NCBI GenBank assembly: GCA_964538275.1 | Contig: CAZIFW010000059.1 | Span: 1 to 15,218 of the forward strand | Source of the DNA: CANIGN01 sp964538275 | Lineage (GTDB): Bacteria > Bdellovibrionota > UBA2428 | Direction: 5' to 3' | Length of the DNA: 15,218 nt | Part shown: in pieces, positions 1 to 6,484 of the stretch | Layout: each line of letters starts with the position of its first letter | How positions within the stretch are numbered: the stretch's first letter is position 1 | Made by a program: the position numbers and the translations under genes | Notes under the pieces: model-generated | What the model saw: the letters and a program-made list of their open reading frames with translations, nothing else | Told to the model about the DNA's origin: nothing | Database searches by the model: none

Positions 1-897
1 ATTAACTGGGCATTTAATTTTATTGCTGTACAAATCCAGCTATCTATTTTTTCTCACACAGACGCACTGCTTGATTCTGCTGCCATGCTTGGAGAGCTGA
101 ATCGGTTTCTCGGGGGTTTGGACTCGGTTTTAAGTCAAAGAGATTTATTCCCACTCGAACTTGAAATAATCGAAAATTATTTTTTTGAAACTCAAAATAA
201 TTTAATGCTTATGGGTGAAGTCCTTCATGAAGGAAAAAATCCTCCTACGGAAAGGCCCAATACAGCCACAGCTGGCTCTTTGCCTAATGGTGACATTGAA
301 GATGCTGCGCTTTTAGCTCTAAGAAAAGTGCTTCCACGAGTGTCGTTGCAGTGGAGGCAAGACGATAATAGGAATGCAAGCACCTATGCCGCTGCTGTCG
401 CAGAATTTAATCTATTATTGGAAAAGCTTAATAGAAAACAGGCCCCCGATGCGCAATTTCTCTATTTTAAAATACAACTTCTCTCAAAACCTGAAAGCGA
501 AGGATTTAAGAATTTCTTTAGCCAAAAAAGTTTGTTCTTAAGTGAGATTTTTAGAAAAAACATATCGACTCAACCTCGAGCAGATCTGGAAAGCTGGGAA
601 TGGTCATTGGCAATTGATTACTTAGTGAATGTTTCAAACACTAAGGAAGCCTTAGCATTAGCGACTGAATGCCCGCGGTATTCTGTGTCTGAATCTGCTT
701 TCAAATTTCTCACCCTCTTCAGTAAGCGGACACTTAAAAACTTTAAGCTAGAAGATTATGAAATAAGCGAAGCAGCGATTAGCTTTTTACTAGAAAAGGC
801 CCCTCACGAACTACAGCAGATTCATGAGGCACTTGCGAGTAGCAGAGAATCCAATGCGATTGTACTTGGCTTGATGGAAGCATCCGTTAAACCCTAG
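1..897 (+). CDS. Hypothetical protein, 3' part (start outside window)
   Basis: The reading frame is open from base 1, and 28 sense codons precede the first in-window ATG at 85, so the gene very probably begins upstream; at least 298 residues are visible. I do not recognise the family. Residues after the ATG begin with helix-like LGELNRFLGGL and continue through a low-complexity, Pro/Thr/Asn-rich linker (about residues 50-70 counted from the ATG). The C-terminal half is rich in Leu, Ala, Glu and Lys and reads as amphipathic helices, in the manner of helical-repeat proteins, but no TPR consensus is clear. No membrane segment is seen in the visible part. It is convergent with the next gene (59-base gap, no clear terminator). 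The C-terminal 270 residues could be an independent protein from ATG 85, but no good ribosome binding site precedes that codon. Confidence 0.6.
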   Translation: MNWAFNFIAVQIQLSIFSHTDALLDSAAMLGELNRFLGGLDSVLSQRDLFPLELEIIENYFFETQNNLMLMGEVLHEGKNPPTERPNTATAGSLPNGDIEDAALLALRKVLPRVSLQWRQDDNRNASTYAAAVAEFNLLLEKLNRKQAPDAQFLYFKIQLLSKPESEGFKNFFSQKSLFLSEIFRKNISTQPRADLESWEWSLAIDYLVNVSNTKEALALATECPRYSVSESAFKFLTLFSKRTLKNFKLEDYEISEAAISFLLEKAPHELQQIHEALASSRESNAIVLGLMEASVKP

Positions 898-956
898 AGA
901 CTGAGACTGCCGATTATGAGAAAGATTCGTGAGCGCTGTACGATTATTTAGAACGT

Positions 957-1241
957 TTAATTTTCTAGACCGCTCTTTTTTCTTTGCTGCTTTATCTTCT
1001 CGATTGCAAGAAAGATGAAGCAGGGCACGGAAGGGAGCAGGCAGATGACGCTTATGACAAGGTGGGCCGCTCCTCCGATATTGGGTAAATGGGGGCCGTC
1101 ATCGCTTGGGTCGCTTAAATTTTGTATTTCTGAATTTAAAATTCCTATAAACAAGAAGAGAGAATAGGTACCTGCAATGAGTAAAACGGTCATGACGATC
1201 CAGAATAAAATTTTCAAAGCTTTGTTAATTTTAGCTTTCAT
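957..1241 (-). CDS. Small two-helix membrane protein, unknown function
   Basis: A 94-residue protein with two predicted membrane helices, about residues 10-33 (LFWIVMTVLLIAGTYSLFLF) and 60-82. An acidic loop lies between them (SDPSDDGPHLPN) and the tail is basic (KIKQQRKK). The positive-inside rule places both ends in the cytoplasm and the acidic loop in the periplasm. The start is well supported: AAGGAGAG lies just upstream on the minus strand. Its ATG overlaps the TGA of the preceding 211-residue gene (ATGA, 1238-1241), so the two are probably translationally coupled. No family recognised. It is the last gene of the minus-strand cassette. Confidence 0.7.
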   Translation of the reverse strand: MKAKINKALKILFWIVMTVLLIAGTYSLFLFIGILNSEIQNLSDPSDDGPHLPNIGGAAHLVISVICLLPSVPCFIFLAIEKIKQQRKKSGLEN

Positions 1242-1873
1242 AAACTCTCCTTAAGAAAGTGCTCTATTTTTTCTTTTTGTTTCTGCGGCATGTGCTCGGA
1301 AGATCGTGTCGTATAAACAAGTCCGTGAGCGCAGCCTTCTTTGTTTGCGATCAGAGTCCAAGTTGTTTTTTTATAATCGCCCTTAAAACATGTGTATCTG
1401 CTAGTGCTAATAAAGTCTGGACAAGGTGACTTGTTCTCTTCTTCAAGGTCTGTGCAGATATTGGGTTCTAAAGAGCCATACGCAACTTCCTCAAAGGGAC
1501 TGTCTTGGAAACCGGGTGAAGCAAAAGCATAACATTTTTGAATCGTAGTTAGCTTCGGAGTGCCGCACCTGTTTCTTAGTCCATTATTTGGCATGAACCC
1601 CGAGATGAAGAGTAAAACTAAGTTCGCAATGACTAGGGCTGCACTCAGCAAAAGTTTTATGGAAGGCTGAATACGAGGAGAAGTTTTTAATACCAGGTAA
1701 AATGCTAAAAGGTAAACTACGAACGTAAGTGCGATGAGTGCGTAATAGAGCATCTCCGTGTAAGACTGGTTAAAAATAGAAGCAGGTGCTTTAAGCCAAA
1801 GAAAATTAAAAAGGTACTTTGCTCCGATGCCAAAAAATATAAGACAGAATACTATGTTGAGTTTGTTTTTCAT
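1238..1873 (-). CDS. Three-helix membrane protein with six-cysteine C-terminal domain
   Basis: A 211-residue protein, not recognised. Three hydrophobic helices fill the N-terminal half (about residues 5-25, 40-62 and 73-94). A soluble domain of about 110 residues follows, with six cysteines in the contexts RNRCGTP, QKCYA, NICTD, SPCPD, YTCFK and EGCAHG. A basic N-terminus and an odd number of helices would put the C-terminal domain in the periplasm, where six cysteines could form three disulfides; that is inference. The start is supported by AAGGAAG upstream on the minus strand. It sits 13 bases after the winged-helix regulator gene and overlaps the next gene by four bases, consistent with one transcript. 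Confidence 0.7.
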   Translation of the reverse strand: MKNKLNIVFCLIFFGIGAKYLFNFLWLKAPASIFNQSYTEMLYYALIALTFVVYLLAFYLVLKTSPRIQPSIKLLLSAALVIANLVLLFISGFMPNNGLRNRCGTPKLTTIQKCYAFASPGFQDSPFEEVAYGSLEPNICTDLEEENKSPCPDFISTSRYTCFKGDYKKTTWTLIANKEGCAHGLVYTTRSSEHMPQKQKEKIEHFLKESL

Positions 1874-1886
1874 CGGTTCTTCCTTT

Positions 1887-2186
1887 TTATTTCATTAACG
1901 CTTTTTGAATGTTTTCAATATAAGCCGCCAAAGCCTTTTTGCCTTTTTCGGTGCAAGTGTAAGAAGTGTTCATTTTTTTGTTAATAATCTCTTTTTTTAT
2001 CTCTACGAGTTCTGCTTCTTCTAGCTTTGACATATGCGACGAAAGATTGCCTCGAGTAAGGCTAAGGTGTTCGGAGAGAGAATTAAAATCAACAGCTTCG
2101 CCTTCAGCAATCAGTGCGGCCATAATTGCAAGCCGCGATCTATCAGCCAAAAGTGGATGAATCTCCAGTATGTGTTTAGCTTTCAT
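1887..2186 (-). CDS. Winged-helix transcriptional regulator (MarR/ArsR-like)
   Basis: A 99-residue protein with the compact winged-helix layout typical of small regulators in the HTH_34/ArsR/MarR group. It opens HPLLADRSRLAIMAAL (a helix common at the start of ArsR-like domains), then has an HTH with recognition helix near residues 43-58 (LTRGNLSSHMSKLEE), then a wing (about 62-78) ending in YTCTEKGKKAL. No cysteine pair or other metal-sensor motif is seen. Its closest neighbour is the polytopic membrane protein gene six bases upstream. Small regulators of this kind are often co-transcribed with a membrane protein whose expression they control. The ribosome binding site is weak, so translation may be coupled to the gene in front. 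Confidence 0.8.
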   Translation of the reverse strand: MKAKHILEIHPLLADRSRLAIMAALIAEGEAVDFNSLSEHLSLTRGNLSSHMSKLEEAELVEIKKEIINKKMNTSYTCTEKGKKALAAYIENIQKALMK

Positions 2187-2192
2187 AAAAAT

Positions 2193-2879
2193 TTATTTCT
2201 TTTGGCGTATTGAATGCACGGTTTTAAGTGCTGAGTAGAGAGAGATTGCAAAGAAAAAAGCTAATGGAAACATCATAGAGGCTTGGTTTTCACTTAACAT
2301 CCAAAGGGCAATCGCAAGCCCGCTAAGTCCAAAAATACTTCCTTGTTTGAAAGTGAGGTTGAATATTTTTCCTTGTAAGAGGATGTCGAACTGGAAAATG
2401 AGCAAGAGCGGCGCAATATATTCGATTTTACCTGCCGCTATTACCAATGAGAGCGCGATAAATTTTGTGCTAAAATCTACACCAATATTGAGCCGCTTAA
2501 GATAGTTGAAATTCTTTTCCAGGAACTTAGAAAAGCTTAAGGATGTTTTTTTCCAGTTTATCCAGGTAAGTAAATAAATAAACCCTAGTCCCAAAGCCGT
2601 TATAATTCCGAGATTGATTAGACCTGACTTCCTGAATTCGGAATCCTGTACGGAGTAATAAAAGTCTCGAGTGATCATACCCTTTGTTGCCCACTCAACA
2701 AACAATAGCGTTCCGCACGACAGGAGAAGAAAGAGATCAATCCAGAGTTGGGCTTTTAGAGCGGGAACATTTTTTTCCAAACGCGACACTTCAAATTGTT
2801 TGATGATGTCGCTCACGAAGTTTAGGTCCTCTAGGGCCTTTTCTTTAGATATTTGGCTGTTATCTGGTTTATTGTCCAT
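2193..2879 (-). CDS. Polytopic membrane protein co-transcribed with a winged-helix regulator
   Basis: A membrane protein of 228 residues from the ATG at 2879 (MDNKPDNSQ), or 247 from an ATG at 2936. I prefer 2879 because the first 19 residues of the longer form are not protein-like and an operator-like repeat lies within them; neither start has a good ribosome binding site. After about 45 hydrophilic, probably cytoplasmic residues with helical character (EKALEDLNFVSDIIKQF) come about five or six hydrophobic segments up to SLYSALKTVH, then a basic tail (IRQKK). No transporter or enzyme motif recognised. It is the first gene of the minus-strand cassette, divergent from lysS. Confidence 0.65.
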   Translation of the reverse strand: MDNKPDNSQISKEKALEDLNFVSDIIKQFEVSRLEKNVPALKAQLWIDLFLLLSCGTLLFVEWATKGMITRDFYYSVQDSEFRKSGLINLGIITALGLGFIYLLTWINWKKTSLSFSKFLEKNFNYLKRLNIGVDFSTKFIALSLVIAAGKIEYIAPLLLIFQFDILLQGKIFNLTFKQGSIFGLSGLAIALWMLSENQASMMFPLAFFFAISLYSALKTVHSIRQKK

Positions 2880-2884
2880 ATATT

Positions 2885-2906
2885 GTTTGTACCACAAACC
2901 TGTTTG
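2885..2906. promoter_or_regulatory. Alternating inverted half-sites, possible operator
   Basis: GTTTGT-acc-ACAAAC-ct-GTTTG: a perfect 6-base inverted repeat (2885-2890 with 2894-2899) shares its right arm with a second inverted repeat, CAAAC-ct-GTTTG (2895-2906). The sites lie immediately upstream of the preferred start of the membrane protein gene and close to the divergent lysS gene. Dimeric winged-helix regulators bind such symmetrical sites, so autoregulation by the regulator encoded two genes in is a reasonable guess. No binding evidence exists here. Confidence 0.35.
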
Positions 2907-3016
2907 CAATACAGTTAATTTTTGGTTAAGAATCATAAAAGAGGCGCTCTTTTCTATTTAAACAAGTCTTTTTGAACACTTGCGTGGGAGTGGCTTTCGC
3001 CATTAAACATATTCTA

Positions 3017-4528
3017 ATGTCCGAAGAAAACGTTAAAGACCCCACAGAGCATCTTGATGAACAGTCGCGTGTTAGACGTGAAAAGTTAGAAAAGCTAAGA
3101 AGTGGCGGAAAAGACTATCCTCATTTTATTCAAAGTTCGCACAGTGGCGGAGATATTTTTGCCCAGTGGGGCGAGGAAAAAGACGCTGAAAAGCTCAAAG
3201 CAGCAGGCAATATCAGTGTCGGCGGGCGTTGCAGTTTTATTCGTGCGTTCGGCAAAGCAGGTTTTGTTAAATTACTCTCGCGCGGACACAATGTTCAGCT
3301 TTACGTTGCCAAAGACTCAGTTTCTCCAGAGGAGTTTGAAATGTACCAAAACCTCGACCTAGGTGATCAAGCATGGGCAGAGGGTTTTTTGTTTCGCACA
3401 AAAACGGGCGAACTGAGTTTGCATTGCAACAAGTTTGCAATCACCGCTAAATGTTTGCACACGCCTCCTGAAAAGTTTCATGGATTGGCAGATATTGAAG
3501 AGCGCTATCGCAAGCGTTACGTAGATTTGTTTAGTAACGAAGAATCGCGCAAAACTTTTCAAGTGCGTTCTAAAGTGTGTCAGTCTATCCGCGAGTTTTT
3601 TCATGCGCGTGATTACATTGAAGTAGAAACTCCCATGATGCATCCGCTTGTATCGGGTGCTGCTGCTCGACCTTTTGTAACTCATCACAACACTCTTGAT
3701 CGCAAACTCTTTTTGCGAATAGCACCTGAGCTTTATTTAAAGCGACTGGTAGTGGGTGGTTTTGAACGCGTTTTTGAAATGAATCGCAACTTCCGTAACG
3801 AAGGGGTGAGTCCTCGCCACAATCCAGAATTCACCATGTTAGAATTCTACGAAGCTTATGCTACTTACACAGATCTTATGGATTTGACCGAAACGCTCAT
3901 GAGCAAAATTGCGAAAGACGTTACGGGTGCCTACGAAGTTGAATACCAAGATCAAAAAATCAACTTTCAAAGCCCGTGGAGACGCATGACCATGGAGAAA
4001 GCTATCAAAGAATATTCTTCCTATAAGGGTTCTTTGGGGGATGCTGCTGAAATTTCTAGATATCTCCAGTCAAAAGGCATTGAACTCACAGGCCGTGAAG
4101 GCCTGGGGGCCCTCTTTAACAAGATTTTTGAAGAAGAGGTGGATCGCAAACTTATTCAACCTACTTTTATCACAGGATATCCAGTAGAAATTTCACCTCT
4201 TGCACGTAGAAGCGAAGAGAAGAGTGAAACAGGTTTGGATTTAACAGACCGCTTTGAACTTTTTATCAATGGTATTGAAGTTGCCAATGGCTTTAACGAA
4301 TTGAACGACCCAGACGATCAAAAGAAACGTTTTTTAGATCAACTTAAAGAAAAAGAAGCAGGCAATGTGGAAGCATGTGATTACGACGCAGACTACATTC
4401 GCGCTCTTGAGTATGGAATGCCTCCTACCGCAGGAGAGGGAATTGGAATTGATCGTTTTGTGATGCTACTTACTAACGCACCTAGCATTCGCGATGTTAT
4501 TCTTTTCCCGCAAATGCGCGACGAATAA
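3017..4528 (+). CDS. lysS: Lysyl-tRNA synthetase, class II
   Basis: Charges tRNA-Lys with lysine using ATP, in the cytoplasm. From the ATG at 3017 the protein has 503 residues, close to the usual length of about 500. The frame also extends to a TTG at 2972, but the added 15 residues do not resemble the family, so I use the ATG even though no good ribosome binding site precedes either codon. An N-terminal OB-fold anticodon-binding domain spans about residues 65-145. The catalytic core contains the family phrases LRIAPELYLKRLVVGGFERV (234-253) and NRNFRNEG (256-263), then RHNPEFTMLEFY, which includes class II motif 2. Motif 3 is GEGIGIDRFVMLL (473-485). All substrate-binding segments look intact. 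It leads the envelope gene cluster, an arrangement also known in Geobacter-type genomes. Confidence 0.97.
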   Translation: MSEENVKDPTEHLDEQSRVRREKLEKLRSGGKDYPHFIQSSHSGGDIFAQWGEEKDAEKLKAAGNISVGGRCSFIRAFGKAGFVKLLSRGHNVQLYVAKDSVSPEEFEMYQNLDLGDQAWAEGFLFRTKTGELSLHCNKFAITAKCLHTPPEKFHGLADIEERYRKRYVDLFSNEESRKTFQVRSKVCQSIREFFHARDYIEVETPMMHPLVSGAAARPFVTHHNTLDRKLFLRIAPELYLKRLVVGGFERVFEMNRNFRNEGVSPRHNPEFTMLEFYEAYATYTDLMDLTETLMSKIAKDVTGAYEVEYQDQKINFQSPWRRMTMEKAIKEYSSYKGSLGDAAEISRYLQSKGIELTGREGLGALFNKIFEEEVDRKLIQPTFITGYPVEISPLARRSEEKSETGLDLTDRFELFINGIEVANGFNELNDPDDQKKRFLDQLKEKEAGNVEACDYDADYIRALEYGMPPTAGEGIGIDRFVMLLTNAPSIRDVILFPQMRDE

Positions 4529-4560
4529 TGAGATCAAATAGTTTTTAAACTGCAGCATAT

Positions 4561-4589
4561 TTGGAGCGATCCTTTGTGCTCCCTATATT
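4561..4589 (+). promoter_or_regulatory. Possible sigma-70-type promoter for lolC
   Basis: TTGGAG (4561-4566) and TATATT (4584-4589) are separated by 17 bases and sit 19 bases before the GTG start of lolC. The -10 matches five of six consensus positions; the -35 is weaker. The spacer holds a short hairpin, GGAGC-(10)-GCTCC (4563-4582), which could instead be a weak terminator or attenuator after lysS, though no T-run of normal length follows. Confidence 0.35.
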
Positions 4590-4608
4590 TATAGATTAAG
4601 ATTTTTGA

Positions 4609-5835
4609 GTGCTCTCAAGCAAATGGTGGAAGCTCACCTTCAAGTGGCTTTTTTGGAAAGATGCTAAACTTCAAGATCCGCGTAGGGCATCTTATTTAAC
4701 AGGCGCTTCACTTGCCGTCGCACTTTTTTCAAGCGCCCTTGGAGTAGGGGCATTAAGTTTTGTACGTGCACTTGTAAGTGGATTTGAAAGTCAGCTCTCT
4801 ATTGGAGTGGCTCAGTTCTTTGGTCCTCTCTCTTACAAAACAGGTTGGAAGTCTGAAGCTGAGCACAAGCTCATAGTTGAAAAACTTGATTACCCTGTAG
4901 AAAGTTATTGGCAGGGCCAAGCCCTCGTTGTTGGCCCCAAAATGGGCAAAGGTGTTTTAGTGGAAGGACGTCGTCAGTGGACGAAGTCTTTTACTTGTAA
5001 CGCAGACACCTCTATTCAAGTGCTACTTGGACGAAATCTCGCAAAATCTATTGGGGTTCAAAGCGGCGAAAAACTTCGCATACTTTTACCAGGACTTTAT
5101 CGAGGGGCTTTAATGGCAGAGGTTTCTGAAATTACAAGTTTTGGTCTTCAAGAGCTCGATGCACGCCGTATGATTATCAACGACGAATCATTGCGTTGTT
5201 ATCTCGAACAAAACTCTAAAAACATTACAGGTAAACCAGGTGATTATTTGGGAATGAGATTTTTCCCCGACGTAAACCCACTCAGTGAATTAGCTCTTGA
5301 AAAAGAAACTGAGAGTTTAATTCCTATCATCACGGCTAATTTACGAGACTCTGAACCCACAATTCGAAGCTGGAAAGATCAGCGTAAAAACTTTTTCAGA
5401 GGTTTGGGTTTTGATCGCGCTGTACTCAGTATCGTCCTTGGTTTTTTAACACTAGCTGCAAGTTTAAATGTTGCTGCAGCACTTTTTGTTATTTTCTTTG
5501 AGCGAGATAAAGACATGATGACTTTAAGGGCAATTGGTATGGCCCCCAAACAGTTGCGCAATTGGATTATAATTCAAGGATTCTTTATGGGCGTGTTGGG
5601 AACCGCTCTTGGAATGTTGGGTTCCTATGGAGTGAGCCAAGCTTTCGAAAAGTGGAAACTCGTATCTTTGCCTGCGGAAGTTTATCATATCGACCATCTG
5701 GTCTTTTCTTTTCAATGGCCTGAACAAGTGGGTGTGGTGATATTTGGTATCATGAGTGCACTTGTCGTTTCTTTCATGGTGGGACATTTGCTTTCACGTA
5801 TGAAAATGGTGGAGGTTTTAAGTCACAGACGATGA
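4609..5835 (+). CDS. lolC: LolC/LolE-type permease of the lipoprotein-releasing ABC transporter
   Basis: Inner-membrane subunit that extracts mature lipoproteins from the inner membrane and passes them to the periplasmic carrier LolA, powered by LolD. It has 408 residues, as usual for the family. Topology matches LolC/E: one helix at about 29-52, a large periplasmic domain (about 55-265), then three helices (about 271-297, 320-345 and 373-396). The FtsX-like C-terminal half shows FFERDKDMMTLRAIGMAPKQL, the segment that contacts the ATPase, split here as FFERDKDMM and LRAIGMAPKQL, and LPAEVYHIDHL, typical of LolC/E. The start is GTG, directly after an in-frame TGA, so no longer form is possible; the binding site is weak. 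Only one permease gene is present beside lolD, so the complex may be a homodimer of a LolF-like protein unless a second gene lies elsewhere. Confidence 0.92.
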   Translation: MLSSKWWKLTFKWLFWKDAKLQDPRRASYLTGASLAVALFSSALGVGALSFVRALVSGFESQLSIGVAQFFGPLSYKTGWKSEAEHKLIVEKLDYPVESYWQGQALVVGPKMGKGVLVEGRRQWTKSFTCNADTSIQVLLGRNLAKSIGVQSGEKLRILLPGLYRGALMAEVSEITSFGLQELDARRMIINDESLRCYLEQNSKNITGKPGDYLGMRFFPDVNPLSELALEKETESLIPIITANLRDSEPTIRSWKDQRKNFFRGLGFDRAVLSIVLGFLTLAASLNVAAALFVIFFERDKDMMTLRAIGMAPKQLRNWIIIQGFFMGVLGTALGMLGSYGVSQAFEKWKLVSLPAEVYHIDHLVFSFQWPEQVGVVIFGIMSALVVSFMVGHLLSRMKMVEVLSHRR

Positions 5836-6482
5836 TTAAAGTAGAGAATCTTTATAAAAGTTACAAAACAGGGGTGGTCGAAAGTGTTTTACGTGGAGTG
5901 AATCTTCAAATCGAACAAGGCGGAAGCATTGCTTTACTCGGGCCTTCGGGCTCTGGAAAATCAACACTTCTTAATTGTTTGGGTCTTTTGGATGATGTGG
6001 ATGAAGGAAAAATATTTTTTGATGACGTAGAGGTCAGTCAAATGAGCGAAAAAGACAAAGCAAAAATGCGTCTACGCAATTTGGGTTTTGTTTTTCAATT
6101 CCACCATTTGATTCCTGAGTTAAGCGCCATTGAAAACGTATTGCTGCCAGCTTCTCTTTTAGGAGAGCGTCCTCAAGAAAAAGCTGAATATTTACTTAAG
6201 AGTGTTGGCCTTGAGGGTAAGTGGGATAAGTCTCCCGCTCAGCTTTCTGGTGGTGAGCAACAGCGTGTAGCTATAGCTCGCGCTCTCATAAATGGGCCAA
6301 AGATTCTCCTTACAGACGAAGCAACTGGTAATTTAGATCGTGACAGATCCTTGGAAATACTTGAATTGCTTCTGAAATTTAACCGTGAGCAGAAAATGAC
6401 GCTTATTTCCGTAACCCATGACTCCACGCTTGCGACGCGCTATGAAACAACATACTGTCTGACGAACGGGATTTTGAAGTAA
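5832..6482 (+). CDS. lolD: LolD, ATPase of the lipoprotein-releasing transporter
   Basis: Cytoplasmic ATP-binding subunit driving lipoprotein release with the permease encoded just upstream; the ATG overlaps the permease stop (ATGA, 5832-5835). It has 216 residues, a normal length. Walker A is GPSGSGKST (37-45). The Q-loop region FVFQFHHLIPELSAIENV (86-103) carries the wording that separates LolD from other small ABC ATPases. The signature is LSGGEQQRVAIARAL (138-152), the Walker B ILLTDE (158-163) and the switch histidine sits in SVTHD (H196). One oddity is DEATGNLD where LolD usually has DEPTGNLD; alanine here is common in other ABC ATPases, so activity should be retained. Confidence 0.95.
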   Translation: MIKVENLYKSYKTGVVESVLRGVNLQIEQGGSIALLGPSGSGKSTLLNCLGLLDDVDEGKIFFDDVEVSQMSEKDKAKMRLRNLGFVFQFHHLIPELSAIENVLLPASLLGERPQEKAEYLLKSVGLEGKWDKSPAQLSGGEQQRVAIARALINGPKILLTDEATGNLDRDRSLEILELLLKFNREQKMTLISVTHDSTLATRYETTYCLTNGILK

Positions 6483-6484
6483 AG

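Noticed and set aside
2972..3016. TTG start giving lysS 15 extra residues
   Set aside because: The extra residues do not resemble lysyl-tRNA synthetases, TTG lacks a binding site, and the ATG at 3017 gives the normal length of about 503.
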